Origin: Synechococcus sp. HW_metabat.21
GTDB taxonomy: Bacteria > Cyanobacteriota > Cyanobacteriia > PCC-6307 > Cyanobiaceae
Assembly (NCBI GenBank): GCA_018623875.1
Contig: JAAZUZ010000013.1
Location: 1 to 19,850, forward strand
Length of the DNA stretch: 19,850 bases
Direction: 5' to 3'
Position 1 is the first letter of the stretch; each line of letters begins with the position of its first letter. Of this stretch, positions 5,833 through 13,961 are shown in pieces. The translations under genes and the position numbers were made by a program. The notes under the pieces were generated by a model. It was not told where the DNA came from. It worked only from the letters and a program-made list of their open reading frames with translations, and searched no databases.

Positions 5833-7084
5833 GCCCCGTCGCCACCACCTGACCTTTCAGAGTGGAGCGGCCGAGGGGCTGATTGGCGGCCAGCGGCGCA
5901 TAGGGATCCGCCTGGGCCGACCAGACCTGCGAGGGATCAAACAGCAGCCAGCGATCGCTTCCCAGTTGGAGCGTGGGAGGTTCAAGACCCAGCATGGAAG
6001 CGGGGCCAAAGCAGAGCACCTGCCAAAGCTGATCGGCACTCCAGCCATCGCCTTCGACGAGTTCCTGCCAAAGCGCAGGCAGGACAAAGCGATGGCCTGC
6101 CACCCCGGGACGGCGCTGGTCGACAGGCAGCAGTTGCTCCTCGGGATCCAGGGCTTGGTGGTGAACGGCCACCGCCGCGATCTGTCCATCCCGTAGTCCT
6201 TGCTTCAGCCGCTCGCGGTCCTGGGCCGTTCCAAGGGGCGGCTCCACCCGCCACCCTTCCGCAATCGGATCCAAGCCGCCGGAATCCGCCAGAAGATGCC
6301 ACCAGCACACTGTGGCTGCAGGACGCTGCTCCATCGGCAGGCTGCCCAGGAGCGCAACGGCGTCCGCTGTGGAGAGGTTCATCAGTTGCAGACGAACCGA
6401 GGGATAACGCGCCGCTAAATCCAAGAGCGTGCGCAGGGGAAACGTTTCGCTCGTGACGGGATCCGTGGGCCATCCGGCCCGCAACGCCTCAACCCCCTCC
6501 CGAACGAAGCCCTCCTGGGCCAAGCTGCGGTCCCGTGGAGCCAAGAGCACCGGAGCTCGATCCATTTCCGCCAGGCTCAAGCCACGCTCGAGCAAGGGGA
6601 GCGAGGGTCGCTGGGAGCCATCGGCAAGTCCAAGGGCACCGCTCGCGAGTTGATCGCCATGGGGAGCCAACTCGAGCCCCTCCCCCGCCAAGCTGAAGCT
6701 GCCCCAAAGCAGCAGCTGCAGTCCGCCAGCGGGGGACACGCCTAAGGCCTGGAGCCGCTCGGGGGTATCGCGCCAAGGGTTGGCGTCCGGCAAAAGGGCG
6801 ACGGTGCCGTAGCCCGCGGCAATGGCAGAGCGCTCGAGGGAGGCCCGGGTCTCGGCCACCCCGTGTTGGGGATCCTCGAGGCAGGAATGGGGATCGACCA
6901 GTGGGGGAGCCAGGAGCATTCCCGAGGCGTCGATCTGCGGAGTGGAGGGATCGAGACAACCCTCGCCCCAAGCCTTGAGACGGCCGTCCTCCAGGCGCAC
7001 ATCGGTGCGGTGCGGCGCCTGACCCGGTCCCTCCAAAAGCTGAACCTGGCGCAGCACCAGGGCTTGGGGGAGAGACATGGTCAT
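5801..7084 (-). CDS. pyrC: Dihydroorotase-like protein, active site degenerate
   Basis: 427-residue amidohydrolase-fold protein of the long dihydroorotase type (pyrimidine pathway, carbamoyl-aspartate cyclisation). The fold is recognisable: a beta-sandwich start, IDASGMLLAPPLVDPH, GYGTVALLPDANPW, LSTADAVALL, and a C-terminal sandwich with FGPASMLGL and STLKGQVVATG. The metal ligands, however, are gone. HXH is HSC (H66, C68), the H..HLST stretch reads RLQLMNLST, the VTPHHLL box reads VCWWHLLAD, and the DHAPH box reads VHHQALD. It is therefore unlikely to be a working dihydroorotase. A structural partner of aspartate transcarbamoylase, as for the inactive PyrC-like (PyrX) subunits of some bacteria, is the best inference. 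It lies 24 bases downstream of the histidine phosphatase gene, in the same operon. The start is MTM at 7084. Confidence 0.85.
   Translation of the reverse strand: MTMSLPQALVLRQVQLLEGPGQAPHRTDVRLEDGRLKAWGEGCLDPSTPQIDASGMLLAPPLVDPHSCLEDPQHGVAETRASLERSAIAAGYGTVALLPDANPWRDTPERLQALGVSPAGGLQLLLWGSFSLAGEGLELAPHGDQLASGALGLADGSQRPSLPLLERGLSLAEMDRAPVLLAPRDRSLAQEGFVREGVEALRAGWPTDPVTSETFPLRTLLDLAARYPSVRLQLMNLSTADAVALLGSLPMEQRPAATVCWWHLLADSGGLDPIAEGWRVEPPLGTAQDRERLKQGLRDGQIAAVAVHHQALDPEEQLLPVDQRRPGVAGHRFVLPALWQELVEGDGWSADQLWQVLCFGPASMLGLEPPTLQLGSDRWLLFDPSQVWSAQADPYAPLAANQPLGRSTLKGQVVATGLNPQLWRPSS
5951..5958. repeat. HIP1 palindrome GCGATCGC (one of four)
   Basis: The highly iterated palindrome HIP1, common in many cyanobacterial chromosomes, occurs here and at 12759-12766, 15806-15813 and 16310-16317, all inside genes. 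Four copies in about 20 kb is a modest excess over chance for this base composition. It supports the cyanobacterial assignment but marks no local function. Confidence 0.6.
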
Positions 7085-7108
7085 CGTTAACGCTGGGGGA
7101 TCAGGCGA

Positions 7109-8479
7109 TCAGAGGGCACCAGCTGCGGTGCGGTCGATCACTCCCCCAAGATGCGCCGTCTGGTTCAAACACACCACCACGGGAGCTTGATCGGCTCCGT
7201 TGGGGTAGTCGATGACGGTGACACCGCCATTGCCCTGCTTCACCGCCCAGATATCGCCCGGGGTCAAACCGAGCAACGCGCAGAGGATGGTCTTGTTGAC
7301 CGCATCGTGGGCCACGACCAAGGCCGTCTCGTCAGCGGCCAAGCTGGCCGCGATGGTGTTCCAGCCCCGCAGGGAGCGCTGCCAGACATCCTGAATGGTC
7401 TCCCCCTGCGGCATCTGAACGGTTTCGGGTGCCCGTTTCCAGTCAGCCAACAGATCCGCCCACGTGGCCGAGATCTCGTCCTCTAGACGGCCTTCCCATT
7501 CGCCGTGACCAATCTCCACAAGGTCCGAGACGCTGGTGAGGGGCACACCGGGATGATGCTTCAAGATCCCCTCCGCCGTCTGGCGGGGCCGTGACATGGA
7601 GCTGGAATAGGCGCGATCAAAACTGAGCTTGCGCAGAAACTCACCCGCTGCCGCGGCCTGAGCACGGCCGTTGTCGTTCAACGGGATATCAATCTGCCCT
7701 TGAAAGCGGCCCTGACGGTTCCAGTCCGTCTCGCCATGGCGCACCAGGAGCAAACGGGGGCCCTGACCTTTGCTGGGAAGGCTGCTGCCACACACCTCAG
7801 GCTGCAGGTGGGTGGTGCCGTTCAGGGATTCGATTTGCACAGCCCAGGGCTTCCCAGCGGAGCCAGAAGGGGCCGGGCTGACATTGAAGACCGAGAGGGA
7901 CGCGTTCTCCACGCGCAGGCGACGGAAGCCAGACGCATCCAGCCCCAACAGGGCGAGCACGAGGCAGCGCAGGATGCAGTTGTGCCCCACCACGAGCACC
8001 GTCTGGTTCGCACCGGCGGCGGGGTCATGGGCCGCCAGCAAGCGATCCAGGAACCGCTGGGCCTGCGCCATCAATTCAGGGATCGGCGCATAGGACGTCC
8101 CATCGGCACGCTGCAGCTGGAGCTGCTCAGGCTGCTGCTTCCAGGTGGCGTAATCCTCTGGGAATTGGGCTTGAACCTCCGTACTGAGCAGACCGCTCCA
8201 GGGGGCCAGGTCCACTTCCAGCAGGTCGTCACTGAGCTGCAGCTCAACGCTCGAGCCCTGGGCCGCCAACAGGGCGCGAGCGGTGTCGTGGGCCCGCCTC
8301 AGAGGAGAGCTGTAGGCCGCGTCAATCGTCAAACCCCGCAGGGCTTCGCCGGTGGCCAAGGCCTGTTTTGAGCCAGCCTCGGTCAGGCTGGAGAGGTCAT
8401 CCCGGCCCTGGATGCGGTGCTCGAGATTGAAGCTGCTCAGGCCGTGGCGAACCAGCAGGATCCGGAGGGACACGGGCAC
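7109..8479 (-). CDS. gpmB: Two-domain histidine phosphatase (phosphoglycerate-mutase-like)
   Basis: 456 residues containing two tandem histidine-phosphatase domains. Domain 1 has RHG at H12 (LLVRHGLSSFN) with partner H166 (VLVVGHNCILR). Domain 2 has RHG at H248 (LLLVRHGETDWNRQGRFQG), E322 (VEIGHGEWEG) and H391 (VVAHDAVNK). Domain 2 is canonical. Domain 1 keeps the histidines but its acidic loop reads LEVDLAPWSG. A linker of about 40 residues joins them. Cyanobacterial relatives are annotated as cofactor-dependent phosphoglycerate mutase or alpha-ribazole phosphatase, and members of this branch can be phosphoserine phosphatases; the substrate cannot be settled here. The start is GTG 8479. It heads a two-gene operon with the dihydroorotase-like gene and diverges from the CAAX-protease gene. 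Confidence 0.88.
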   Translation of the reverse strand: MPVSLRILLVRHGLSSFNLEHRIQGRDDLSSLTEAGSKQALATGEALRGLTIDAAYSSPLRRAHDTARALLAAQGSSVELQLSDDLLEVDLAPWSGLLSTEVQAQFPEDYATWKQQPEQLQLQRADGTSYAPIPELMAQAQRFLDRLLAAHDPAAGANQTVLVVGHNCILRCLVLALLGLDASGFRRLRVENASLSVFNVSPAPSGSAGKPWAVQIESLNGTTHLQPEVCGSSLPSKGQGPRLLLVRHGETDWNRQGRFQGQIDIPLNDNGRAQAAAAGEFLRKLSFDRAYSSSMSRPRQTAEGILKHHPGVPLTSVSDLVEIGHGEWEGRLEDEISATWADLLADWKRAPETVQMPQGETIQDVWQRSLRGWNTIAASLAADETALVVAHDAVNKTILCALLGLTPGDIWAVKQGNGGVTVIDYPNGADQAPVVVCLNQTAHLGGVIDRTAAGAL

Positions 8480-8569
8480 TTCCGTAACGAAAAAGCATCG
8501 TATTGGAGTGCTCTTTGACCCCTAGCCGGGCCGACAGAATGCCCCCCATACGAACCACGGGGCAGTGGG

Positions 8570-9967
8570 GTGAGCACGGAACACGAGTCCAACAATCAGA
8601 CCCCCAGCTGGAAGTCGGCACTCGCCCTTGTCAGCCTGGCCTTAAGCCTTCTGCTCTGGCTGAACGGGCTGGTCAGCAGCTTGCAGCGGCCCTCCGTTGG
8701 CGATGACCTCAGCCGACGGCAACTGGAGTTGACCGTGCTGGCCCAGGGCAACCTCAGCGAACCAATCCGTCCGCTCCTGAACGCCGGCGATCCTCTGCAG
8801 TCCCTCCAGGAGAGCCTGACGACGGCGATCACCAGCAGCGAGGAAGACGGACGCACGCCATCCCCTGAGCTCTTGCTCGAGCAGGCGTTGCTGTTGCAAC
8901 GCATCGGGAAGGCGGAGGAGTCCAAGGCCGTTCTCAAGGACCTCCGCTCTGGAACAGGAGCCCCCTCCGCCATCGCCGGCGCCCTGCTGGCGCCCGAGGC
9001 GAGCCCCCTCAGCGAACGCGAAGGACTGCTGGACCAGCTCAAGGGATCCACGCTGTTGCGGCAATGGAGCTGCGAAGCCCTGCTTGGGGAGGGAGCCTGC
9101 AATGGCGAGGCCGTTGCGCGGAGGGCCAGCACTCAACTGCTCTCGGTCACGCTCCTCCCTGGCGTTGGGCTCATCGCAGGCATTGCCCTGCTGCTGTGGG
9201 AGTTGTGGCGGCGCTGGCGCGGCAAGGCCCAATCCGCCGCGCCCTGGCAGGGGCCGAATCTCTCTGGACTCGACACCATCCTCCTCGTGGCGGGCGGCTT
9301 TGTCGTGGTCGGTGAACTGCTGACCCCACTCCTGGTGGCACCGCTGCTGACCCGCCTACTGCAGGACTTGCCCATCGATGCGGTGCTCAAACAGGGCATC
9401 AGCGTGGTCGCGCTCTATGGGGCCTTGATGGCCGGTCCGCTCGTGATCCTGCGGTTGCTACTCAAGCCGCTGGGCCCTGGCCCCCAGGGGGGATGGCTGC
9501 AATTTCGGTGGTCACCGCCACAACTCTGTTTCGGCCAAGCCCTGAAGGGGTTCTTGATGGTCCTGCCCTTGGTGAGCCTTGTCGGCTGGCTCCAGGGACA
9601 GCTCTTTGGCGATCCAGGTGGCAGCAATCCGCTGCTGGAGCTCGTTCTCAATGGCCACAACGTCCCAGCCCTGGCCTGCTTTGGCGTGACGGCAATCGTC
9701 ATGGCGCCCCTCTTTGAGGAGACGATCTTCCGCGGCGTGCTCCTGCCGGTGGCTGCCCGTTATTGGGGATCGGCCTGGGGAATTGTGGCCAGCGCCGCGG
9801 TCTTTGCAGTGGCCCACTCCAGCCTCGGTGAATTCCCGCCCTTGATGGTGCTGGGGCTTGGATTGGGCTGGTTGCGCTGGCGCAGCGGACGGCTTGGCAG
9901 CTGCGTTTTGATGCACGCCCTCTGGAACAGCCTGACGTTCTTGAATTTGGTTGTGCTGGGTTGGTGA
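8570..9967 (+). CDS. CPBP-family (CAAX/Abi) intramembrane metalloprotease
   Basis: 465-residue membrane protein. An N-terminal hydrophobic segment lies near 13-32, then a hydrophilic domain of about 150 residues rich in Leu/Glu/Ser (helical), and several membrane helices from about 190 to the end. The C-terminus carries the CPBP motifs in order: E383-E384-R388 (FEETIFRG), FAVAH416, and H449ALWN453. These residues bind zinc in the Rce1-like fold. Family members act in CAAX processing in eukaryotes and in bacteriocin immunity or membrane-protein cleavage in bacteria; no substrate is indicated here. The start is GTG 8570, as no ATG fits the beginning. About 60 bases separate it from the FtsL-like gene. 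Confidence 0.88.
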   Translation: MSTEHESNNQTPSWKSALALVSLALSLLLWLNGLVSSLQRPSVGDDLSRRQLELTVLAQGNLSEPIRPLLNAGDPLQSLQESLTTAITSSEEDGRTPSPELLLEQALLLQRIGKAEESKAVLKDLRSGTGAPSAIAGALLAPEASPLSEREGLLDQLKGSTLLRQWSCEALLGEGACNGEAVARRASTQLLSVTLLPGVGLIAGIALLLWELWRRWRGKAQSAAPWQGPNLSGLDTILLVAGGFVVVGELLTPLLVAPLLTRLLQDLPIDAVLKQGISVVALYGALMAGPLVILRLLLKPLGPGPQGGWLQFRWSPPQLCFGQALKGFLMVLPLVSLVGWLQGQLFGDPGGSNPLLELVLNGHNVPALACFGVTAIVMAPLFEETIFRGVLLPVAARYWGSAWGIVASAAVFAVAHSSLGEFPPLMVLGLGLGWLRWRSGRLGSCVLMHALWNSLTFLNLVVLGW

Positions 9968-10026
9968 AAACCCCATTGCTGGAAGCGCTCTCGCGTGGTT
10001 GACTTGCGCATACCTCGTTCGATGTT

Positions 10027-10473
10027 GTGGTTGCCGTTCCGCTCCAGCAGAGCAATCGAGCGCAGAGCAACCGCTCCAGGCGATCCCTCGAGCTCCTTCA
10101 GGGCTCCCTGCTTGCACGCAAGCTCGATCGACAAGCCCCTTGGCTTGGAAATCTCCACCGCATTGCCGATGGAAGCCTGATCGGACTTGGCGTCGCGGTG
10201 GTTGGCCTCAGCGCCCTAACCCTGCACTGGCAAGGCCGCTGGACCAGCAGCTTCCAATCCCTCGAAGCGACCCAACGCCTCGAACACCGGCTGCAGGAAT
10301 CGGCGGCAGTGCTTGAGCAGCACCACCTCTCGATGACCCGCAAACCCAGCCTTCTAGAGCCCACCAGCAGCGAAAAACTCGTCTACGTCGCTCCTCCCGC
10401 GTCCGGTGGAGGCCCGAGTTTTGAAGCCCTGCTCGCCCAGGTCAATCCCGGCCAAATCCTCCCGGGCTACTGA
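10027..10473 (+). CDS. Bitopic protein upstream of ftsI, FtsL-like candidate
   Basis: 148-residue protein with a basic cytoplasmic tail (about 1-49, rich in Arg/Gln/Ser), one membrane helix (about 50-67, LIGLGVAVVGLSALTL), then a short heptad-like stretch (about 74-102, FQSLEATQRLEHRLQESAAV) and a Pro/Ser-rich periplasmic tail. That topology (short cytoplasmic part, one helix, periplasmic coiled coil) is the FtsL/FtsB plan. Its TGA shares one base with the ATG of ftsI (TGATG), so the two are translationally coupled, as E. coli ftsL is placed before ftsI. Sequence similarity to FtsL cannot be claimed, as the family diverges strongly. The start is GTG 10027; an internal start nearer residue 20-30 is possible. 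Confidence 0.7.
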   Translation: MVAVPLQQSNRAQSNRSRRSLELLQGSLLARKLDRQAPWLGNLHRIADGSLIGLGVAVVGLSALTLHWQGRWTSSFQSLEATQRLEHRLQESAAVLEQHHLSMTRKPSLLEPTSSEKLVYVAPPASGGGPSFEALLAQVNPGQILPGY

Positions 10474-12296
10474 TGGGATCCCCGGGGCTGCAAGGCCGCC
10501 GCGCCCCTGCTCCTCGGAAAGGTCGCCGGCCCAGACGCAACCAAGTTGTGGACTTCCGGCCGGTTCCACCACGGCGGCTCTGGATCGTCTATGGCCTCCT
10601 GGCGGCCGGGCTGAGTGGGCTGGCCCTTCGCCTGGCTTGGGTCCAAGTCATCCAAGGCAACGAGCTGCTGAACCGAGCCCGGGCAATCCAGACCCAGACG
10701 ATCACACCCCTGGGTCGGCGCCGGACCATCGTCGATCGCCAAGGCCGCCTGGTGGCCCTAGATGAAGAGCGTTTCACCGTCTGGGCCCACCCCCGCTACT
10801 TCTCCTTCCCTGGCGACGACATCGGACGCCTGCGGAGCCCCTTGGATGTGGCCCGCAAACTCTCGCCGGTGCTCGCCAAACCGATGGGGGAGCTGCTCAA
10901 GGCGATGGAGGGCCGGAAATCGGGCGTCAGACTCGCCAGCGAACTGGACCCGGAAACCGCCAAACGGGTTCGGGAACTCGGCATCAGTGGTGTCGACCTC
11001 GAGGCCTACCCGCAGCGGGTTTATCCCCAGGCCGGGCTCTTCGCCAACGTCGTCGGCTTCCTCAACCTAGAGCGGATTCCACAGGCTGGACTCGAGCAGA
11101 GCCGTGATCGCGACCTGCGTCGCCAAGAAGCCTCCCGAAGTCTCCGGCGAGGAGCCGATGGCACCCCCCTTCCCGACGGGCTTCAGCCAGGCGTTCTCTA
11201 TGGCGATGACCTGAAGCTTCAACTCACCCTGGATGCGCGCCTGCAGCAGGTGGCCCAGATGGCCCTGGCCAAACAGGTGAAGCAGTGGAAAGCCCAGCGC
11301 GGTGCTGCGCTGGTCATGGATGTCAGCAACGGTGAACTGCTGACCCTGGCCTCCACACCGACTTACAACCCCAACCAGTTCTGGAAGTTCAAGCCCGGGC
11401 TGTTTCGGGAATGGTCGGTCCAAGACCTCTACGAACCGGGCTCCACCTTTAAACCGATCAACCTGGCAATCGCTCTGCAGGAGAACGCCATTGATCCCTC
11501 CGGCAAGGTCAACGACTCCGGCAAGCTCACCATTGGTGGCTGGCCAATCAACAACCACGACCGCAAAGCCAACGGGATCATCGACTTCCCGACGGTGTTG
11601 CAGGTCTCAAGCAATGTCGGAATGGTCGAGGCGATGCGGCGCGTCGAACCGGCACGGTTCTGGCATTGGCTTCACACCCTCGGAATCGACAACACCCCCG
11701 ACACCGACCTTCCGGGCGCCGTTGCGGGCCAACTAAAACCCCTCGAGATCTTCAAGACCCAACCGATTGAACCAGCGACGGCCGCGTTCGGCCAAGGGTT
11801 CAACCTGACGCCGCTGAAACTGATTCAGCTGCACGCCATGTTGGCCAACGGCGGCAGGCTGGTCAGTCCGCACATCACTCGGGGACTGCGCTCCGGCGAC
11901 GACCTTGCCAGCGCCCCGCCCGCGTCTGGGGTGCAACTGATCCGACCGGCCATCGCGCAGACCGTCCTCAATTGGATGGAGACCGTGGTGGAGAAAGGGA
12001 GTGGACGCGGCGTTCAAATCCCCGGACACCGCATTGGTGGCAAAACCGGAACGGCACAAAAAGCTCGCAATGGCGTCTACGTCTCCGGGGCCAAGATCAC
12101 GAGCTTCATCGCCCATCTGCCGATCAATCAACCGCGCTATGTGGTCTTGGTCTTGATTGACGAGCCGAAAGGCGAGAACGCCTACGGCTCAACCGTTGCC
12201 GTGCCGGTTGCCAAACAGATCATCGAAGCCTTGCTGGTCCTGGAAAAGATTCCCCCAAGCCGTTCCGTGCCAACGACCGCCCGGCAATCGAGCTGA
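10473..12296 (+). CDS. ftsI: Septal peptidoglycan transpeptidase (class B PBP, FtsI/PBP3)
   Basis: 607-residue class B penicillin-binding protein that cross-links septal peptidoglycan in the periplasm as part of the divisome. It has a basic cytoplasmic N-terminus (to about 36), a membrane anchor at about 37-55 (LWIVYGLLAAGLSGLALRLA) and a PBP dimerisation domain starting RRRTIVDRQGRLVA. The transpeptidase domain has the serine nucleophile in S324-T-F-K327, S379-S-N381, and K524-T-G-T-A. All three catalytic motifs are intact. No C-terminal PASTA domain is present. It starts at ATG 10473 overlapping the stop of the FtsL-like gene. A strong hairpin terminator sits 20 bases after its stop and separates it from tal. 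Confidence 0.95.
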   Translation: MGSPGLQGRRAPAPRKGRRPRRNQVVDFRPVPPRRLWIVYGLLAAGLSGLALRLAWVQVIQGNELLNRARAIQTQTITPLGRRRTIVDRQGRLVALDEERFTVWAHPRYFSFPGDDIGRLRSPLDVARKLSPVLAKPMGELLKAMEGRKSGVRLASELDPETAKRVRELGISGVDLEAYPQRVYPQAGLFANVVGFLNLERIPQAGLEQSRDRDLRRQEASRSLRRGADGTPLPDGLQPGVLYGDDLKLQLTLDARLQQVAQMALAKQVKQWKAQRGAALVMDVSNGELLTLASTPTYNPNQFWKFKPGLFREWSVQDLYEPGSTFKPINLAIALQENAIDPSGKVNDSGKLTIGGWPINNHDRKANGIIDFPTVLQVSSNVGMVEAMRRVEPARFWHWLHTLGIDNTPDTDLPGAVAGQLKPLEIFKTQPIEPATAAFGQGFNLTPLKLIQLHAMLANGGRLVSPHITRGLRSGDDLASAPPASGVQLIRPAIAQTVLNWMETVVEKGSGRGVQIPGHRIGGKTGTAQKARNGVYVSGAKITSFIAHLPINQPRYVVLVLIDEPKGENAYGSTVAVPVAKQIIEALLVLEKIPPSRSVPTTARQSS

Positions 12297-12316
12297 ATCG
12301 GTGACCGCTTGATGAC

Positions 12317-12338
12317 AACGGGGTTCTGTCCCCGTTTT
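12317..12338 (+). terminator. Intrinsic terminator after ftsI
   Basis: Stem AACGGGG (12317-12323) pairs with CCCCGTT (12330-12336) around the 6-base loop TTCTGT, with TTTT at 12335-12338. It lies 20 bases after the ftsI stop and before tal, in the correct orientation for ending the CAAX-protease/FtsL-like/ftsI transcript. Confidence 0.8.
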
Positions 12339-12373
12339 GCATGGCTAGCTTGAAATTACGTTTGGTTCCCGGC

Positions 12374-13543
12374 ATGGCCAATCTCCTCGACCAACTGGCC
12401 GCGATGACCGTTGTGGTCGCCGACACCGGTGACATCGATGCGATCCAGCAGTTCACCCCCCGGGACGCCACCACCAACCCCTCATTGATCCTGGCGGCCG
12501 CCCAGATTCCGGCCTATCAGAACCTGATCGACACCTCCCTGCGCGAATCCCGCGAGGTCTGCGGCCCATCGGCCCCCGCCGAAGAGGTGGTGCGCGAAGC
12601 CCTCGATGAGATCTGCGTCACCTTCGGCAAGGAGATCCTCAAGATCGTCCCTGGCCGGGTCTCGACTGAGGTCGATGCCCGTCTGAGCTTTGACACCGAA
12701 GCCACAATCACCAAAGCCCGCAAGCTGATCGGCCTCTATCGCCAAGCCGGCATCGGCCGCGATCGCGTCCTGATCAAGATCGCCTCCACCTGGGAAGGCA
12801 TCAAAGCCGCCGAGGTGCTGGAGAAGGAGGGCATTCACTGCAACCTGACTCTGCTCTTCAGCTTTGCCCAAGCGGTCGCTGCCGCAGAAGCAGGTGTGAC
12901 CTTGATCTCCCCCTTCGTCGGTCGCATCCTCGACTGGTACAAGAAGAGCACCGGCCGCGAGAGCTACCCCGGCCACGAGGATCCCGGTGTCCTCTCGGTC
13001 ACCAAGATCTTCAACTACTTCAAGACCTTCGGCTACAAGACCGAGGTAATGGGGGCGAGCTTCCGCAATATCGACGAGATCATCGAATTGGCGGGTTGTG
13101 ATCTTCTGACCATCTCCCCCAAGCTGCTCGATCAATTGCGCAACACCCAGGGCGATCTACAACGCAAACTCAACCCCTTCGACCCGGCCACAACCGAGCA
13201 ACAGATTCATCTGGATGCTGCGGGCTTCAAGGGGATGATGGCTGAGGATCCGATGGCGACCGAAAAGCTGGATGAAGGCATCCGGGGCTTCACCAAAGCC
13301 ATCGAAACCCTCGAAGCCCAGCTGGCACACCGCCTCGGAGAACTGGAGGGCGCAGGTGCCTTCCAACATGCCGCCCAGGAAATCTTCCTTCTGAACGACC
13401 TCGATGGCGATGGCTGCATTACCCGCGAGGAGTGGTTGGGCAGCGATGCCGTCTTTGACGCCCTGGACACCGACCACGATGGACGCCTCCTGCCCAACGA
13501 CATCCGGGGCGGCCTTGGCGCGGCACTTGCCCTGAACACCTGA
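12374..13543 (+). CDS. tal: Transaldolase with C-terminal EF-hand pair
   Basis: Pentose phosphate enzyme that moves a dihydroxyacetone unit from sedoheptulose 7-phosphate to glyceraldehyde 3-phosphate. The TalB-type core is at about 1-320: TPRDATTNPSLILAAAQIP, Schiff-base lysine K135 in VLIKIASTWEG, and LLFSFAQAVAAAEAGVTLIS. An added C-terminal segment holds two EF-hand loops: D342-L-D-G-D-G-C-I-T-R-E-E353 (complete set of calcium ligands) and D365-T-D-H-D-G-R-L-L-P-N-D376 (Asp in place of the usual Glu at position 12). ATG 12374 (MANLLDQLAAMTVV) is preferred over ATG 12341, which lies 3 bases after the terminator, because the family begins at this point. A single cyclic-nucleotide-domain gene follows after 33 bases. 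Confidence 0.95.
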   Translation: MANLLDQLAAMTVVVADTGDIDAIQQFTPRDATTNPSLILAAAQIPAYQNLIDTSLRESREVCGPSAPAEEVVREALDEICVTFGKEILKIVPGRVSTEVDARLSFDTEATITKARKLIGLYRQAGIGRDRVLIKIASTWEGIKAAEVLEKEGIHCNLTLLFSFAQAVAAAEAGVTLISPFVGRILDWYKKSTGRESYPGHEDPGVLSVTKIFNYFKTFGYKTEVMGASFRNIDEIIELAGCDLLTISPKLLDQLRNTQGDLQRKLNPFDPATTEQQIHLDAAGFKGMMAEDPMATEKLDEGIRGFTKAIETLEAQLAHRLGELEGAGAFQHAAQEIFLLNDLDGDGCITREEWLGSDAVFDALDTDHDGRLLPNDIRGGLGAALALNT

Positions 13544-13576
13544 CCTAAAGTCCGGCATCTCCGTGGTGGCTCCTGA

Positions 13577-13957
13577 GTGAACGCCCTCGAAACCATGCGC
13601 GCCCTGGCGAGCCAGGGCGAGGTCATTCAGGCTCCAACAGGCCAGTCGATCTTCTCGTCCGGCGAGACCGGCGATTGCATGTTCGGCGTTCTCGAAGGAA
13701 CCGTCGAACTCACTTGGAACGATGAGGTCGGCCATGAAGTGATCCAGGCCGGAGACGTCTTCGGGGCCGGAGCGTTGGTCACGGCGGAACATCGCCGCTA
13801 CGGCAACGCCAAAGCAGTCAGCGATTGCAAACTGCTGAAGATGAATCGCGAGAAGTTCCTTTTCGCGGTCCAAGAGTCGCCGATGTTTGCCATTGAGCTC
13901 CTCGGCTCCATCGATCAACGCCTCCGCCAACTCAAGGACTGCACGAAGGTCGGCTAG
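13577..13957 (+). CDS. Stand-alone cyclic-nucleotide-binding-fold protein (Crp-like, no HTH)
   Basis: 126 residues that cover only a CNB beta-roll: IFSSGETGDCMFGVLEGTVEL, then GDVFGAGALVTAEHRRYGNAKAV, then a helix KFLFAVQESPMFAIELLGSI. There is no C-terminal helix-turn-helix as in Crp/NtcA, so it cannot be a classical transcription factor. The phosphate-binding cassette lacks the usual FGELAL...RXA pattern: the Glu position is A64 and the Arg position is G76. It therefore probably does not bind cAMP or cGMP in the standard way. The start is GTG 13577. It lies 33 bases after tal with no terminator visible between them, so cotranscription is likely. Its end faces the convergent reductase-like gene with a 4-base gap. 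Confidence 0.85.
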   Translation: MNALETMRALASQGEVIQAPTGQSIFSSGETGDCMFGVLEGTVELTWNDEVGHEVIQAGDVFGAGALVTAEHRRYGNAKAVSDCKLLKMNREKFLFAVQESPMFAIELLGSIDQRLRQLKDCTKVG

Positions 13958-13961
13958 GAAC

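Noticed and set aside
9999..10024. Promoter TTGACT before the FtsL-like gene
   Set aside because: The -35-like hexamer is good but no acceptable -10 occurs at 16-18 bases; it is left out of the feature list.
12482..13135. Open frame of 217 codons, minus strand, and 13157-13930 likewise
   Set aside because: Both are antisense to tal and the CNB gene, which have recognisable domains. No independent motif is present.
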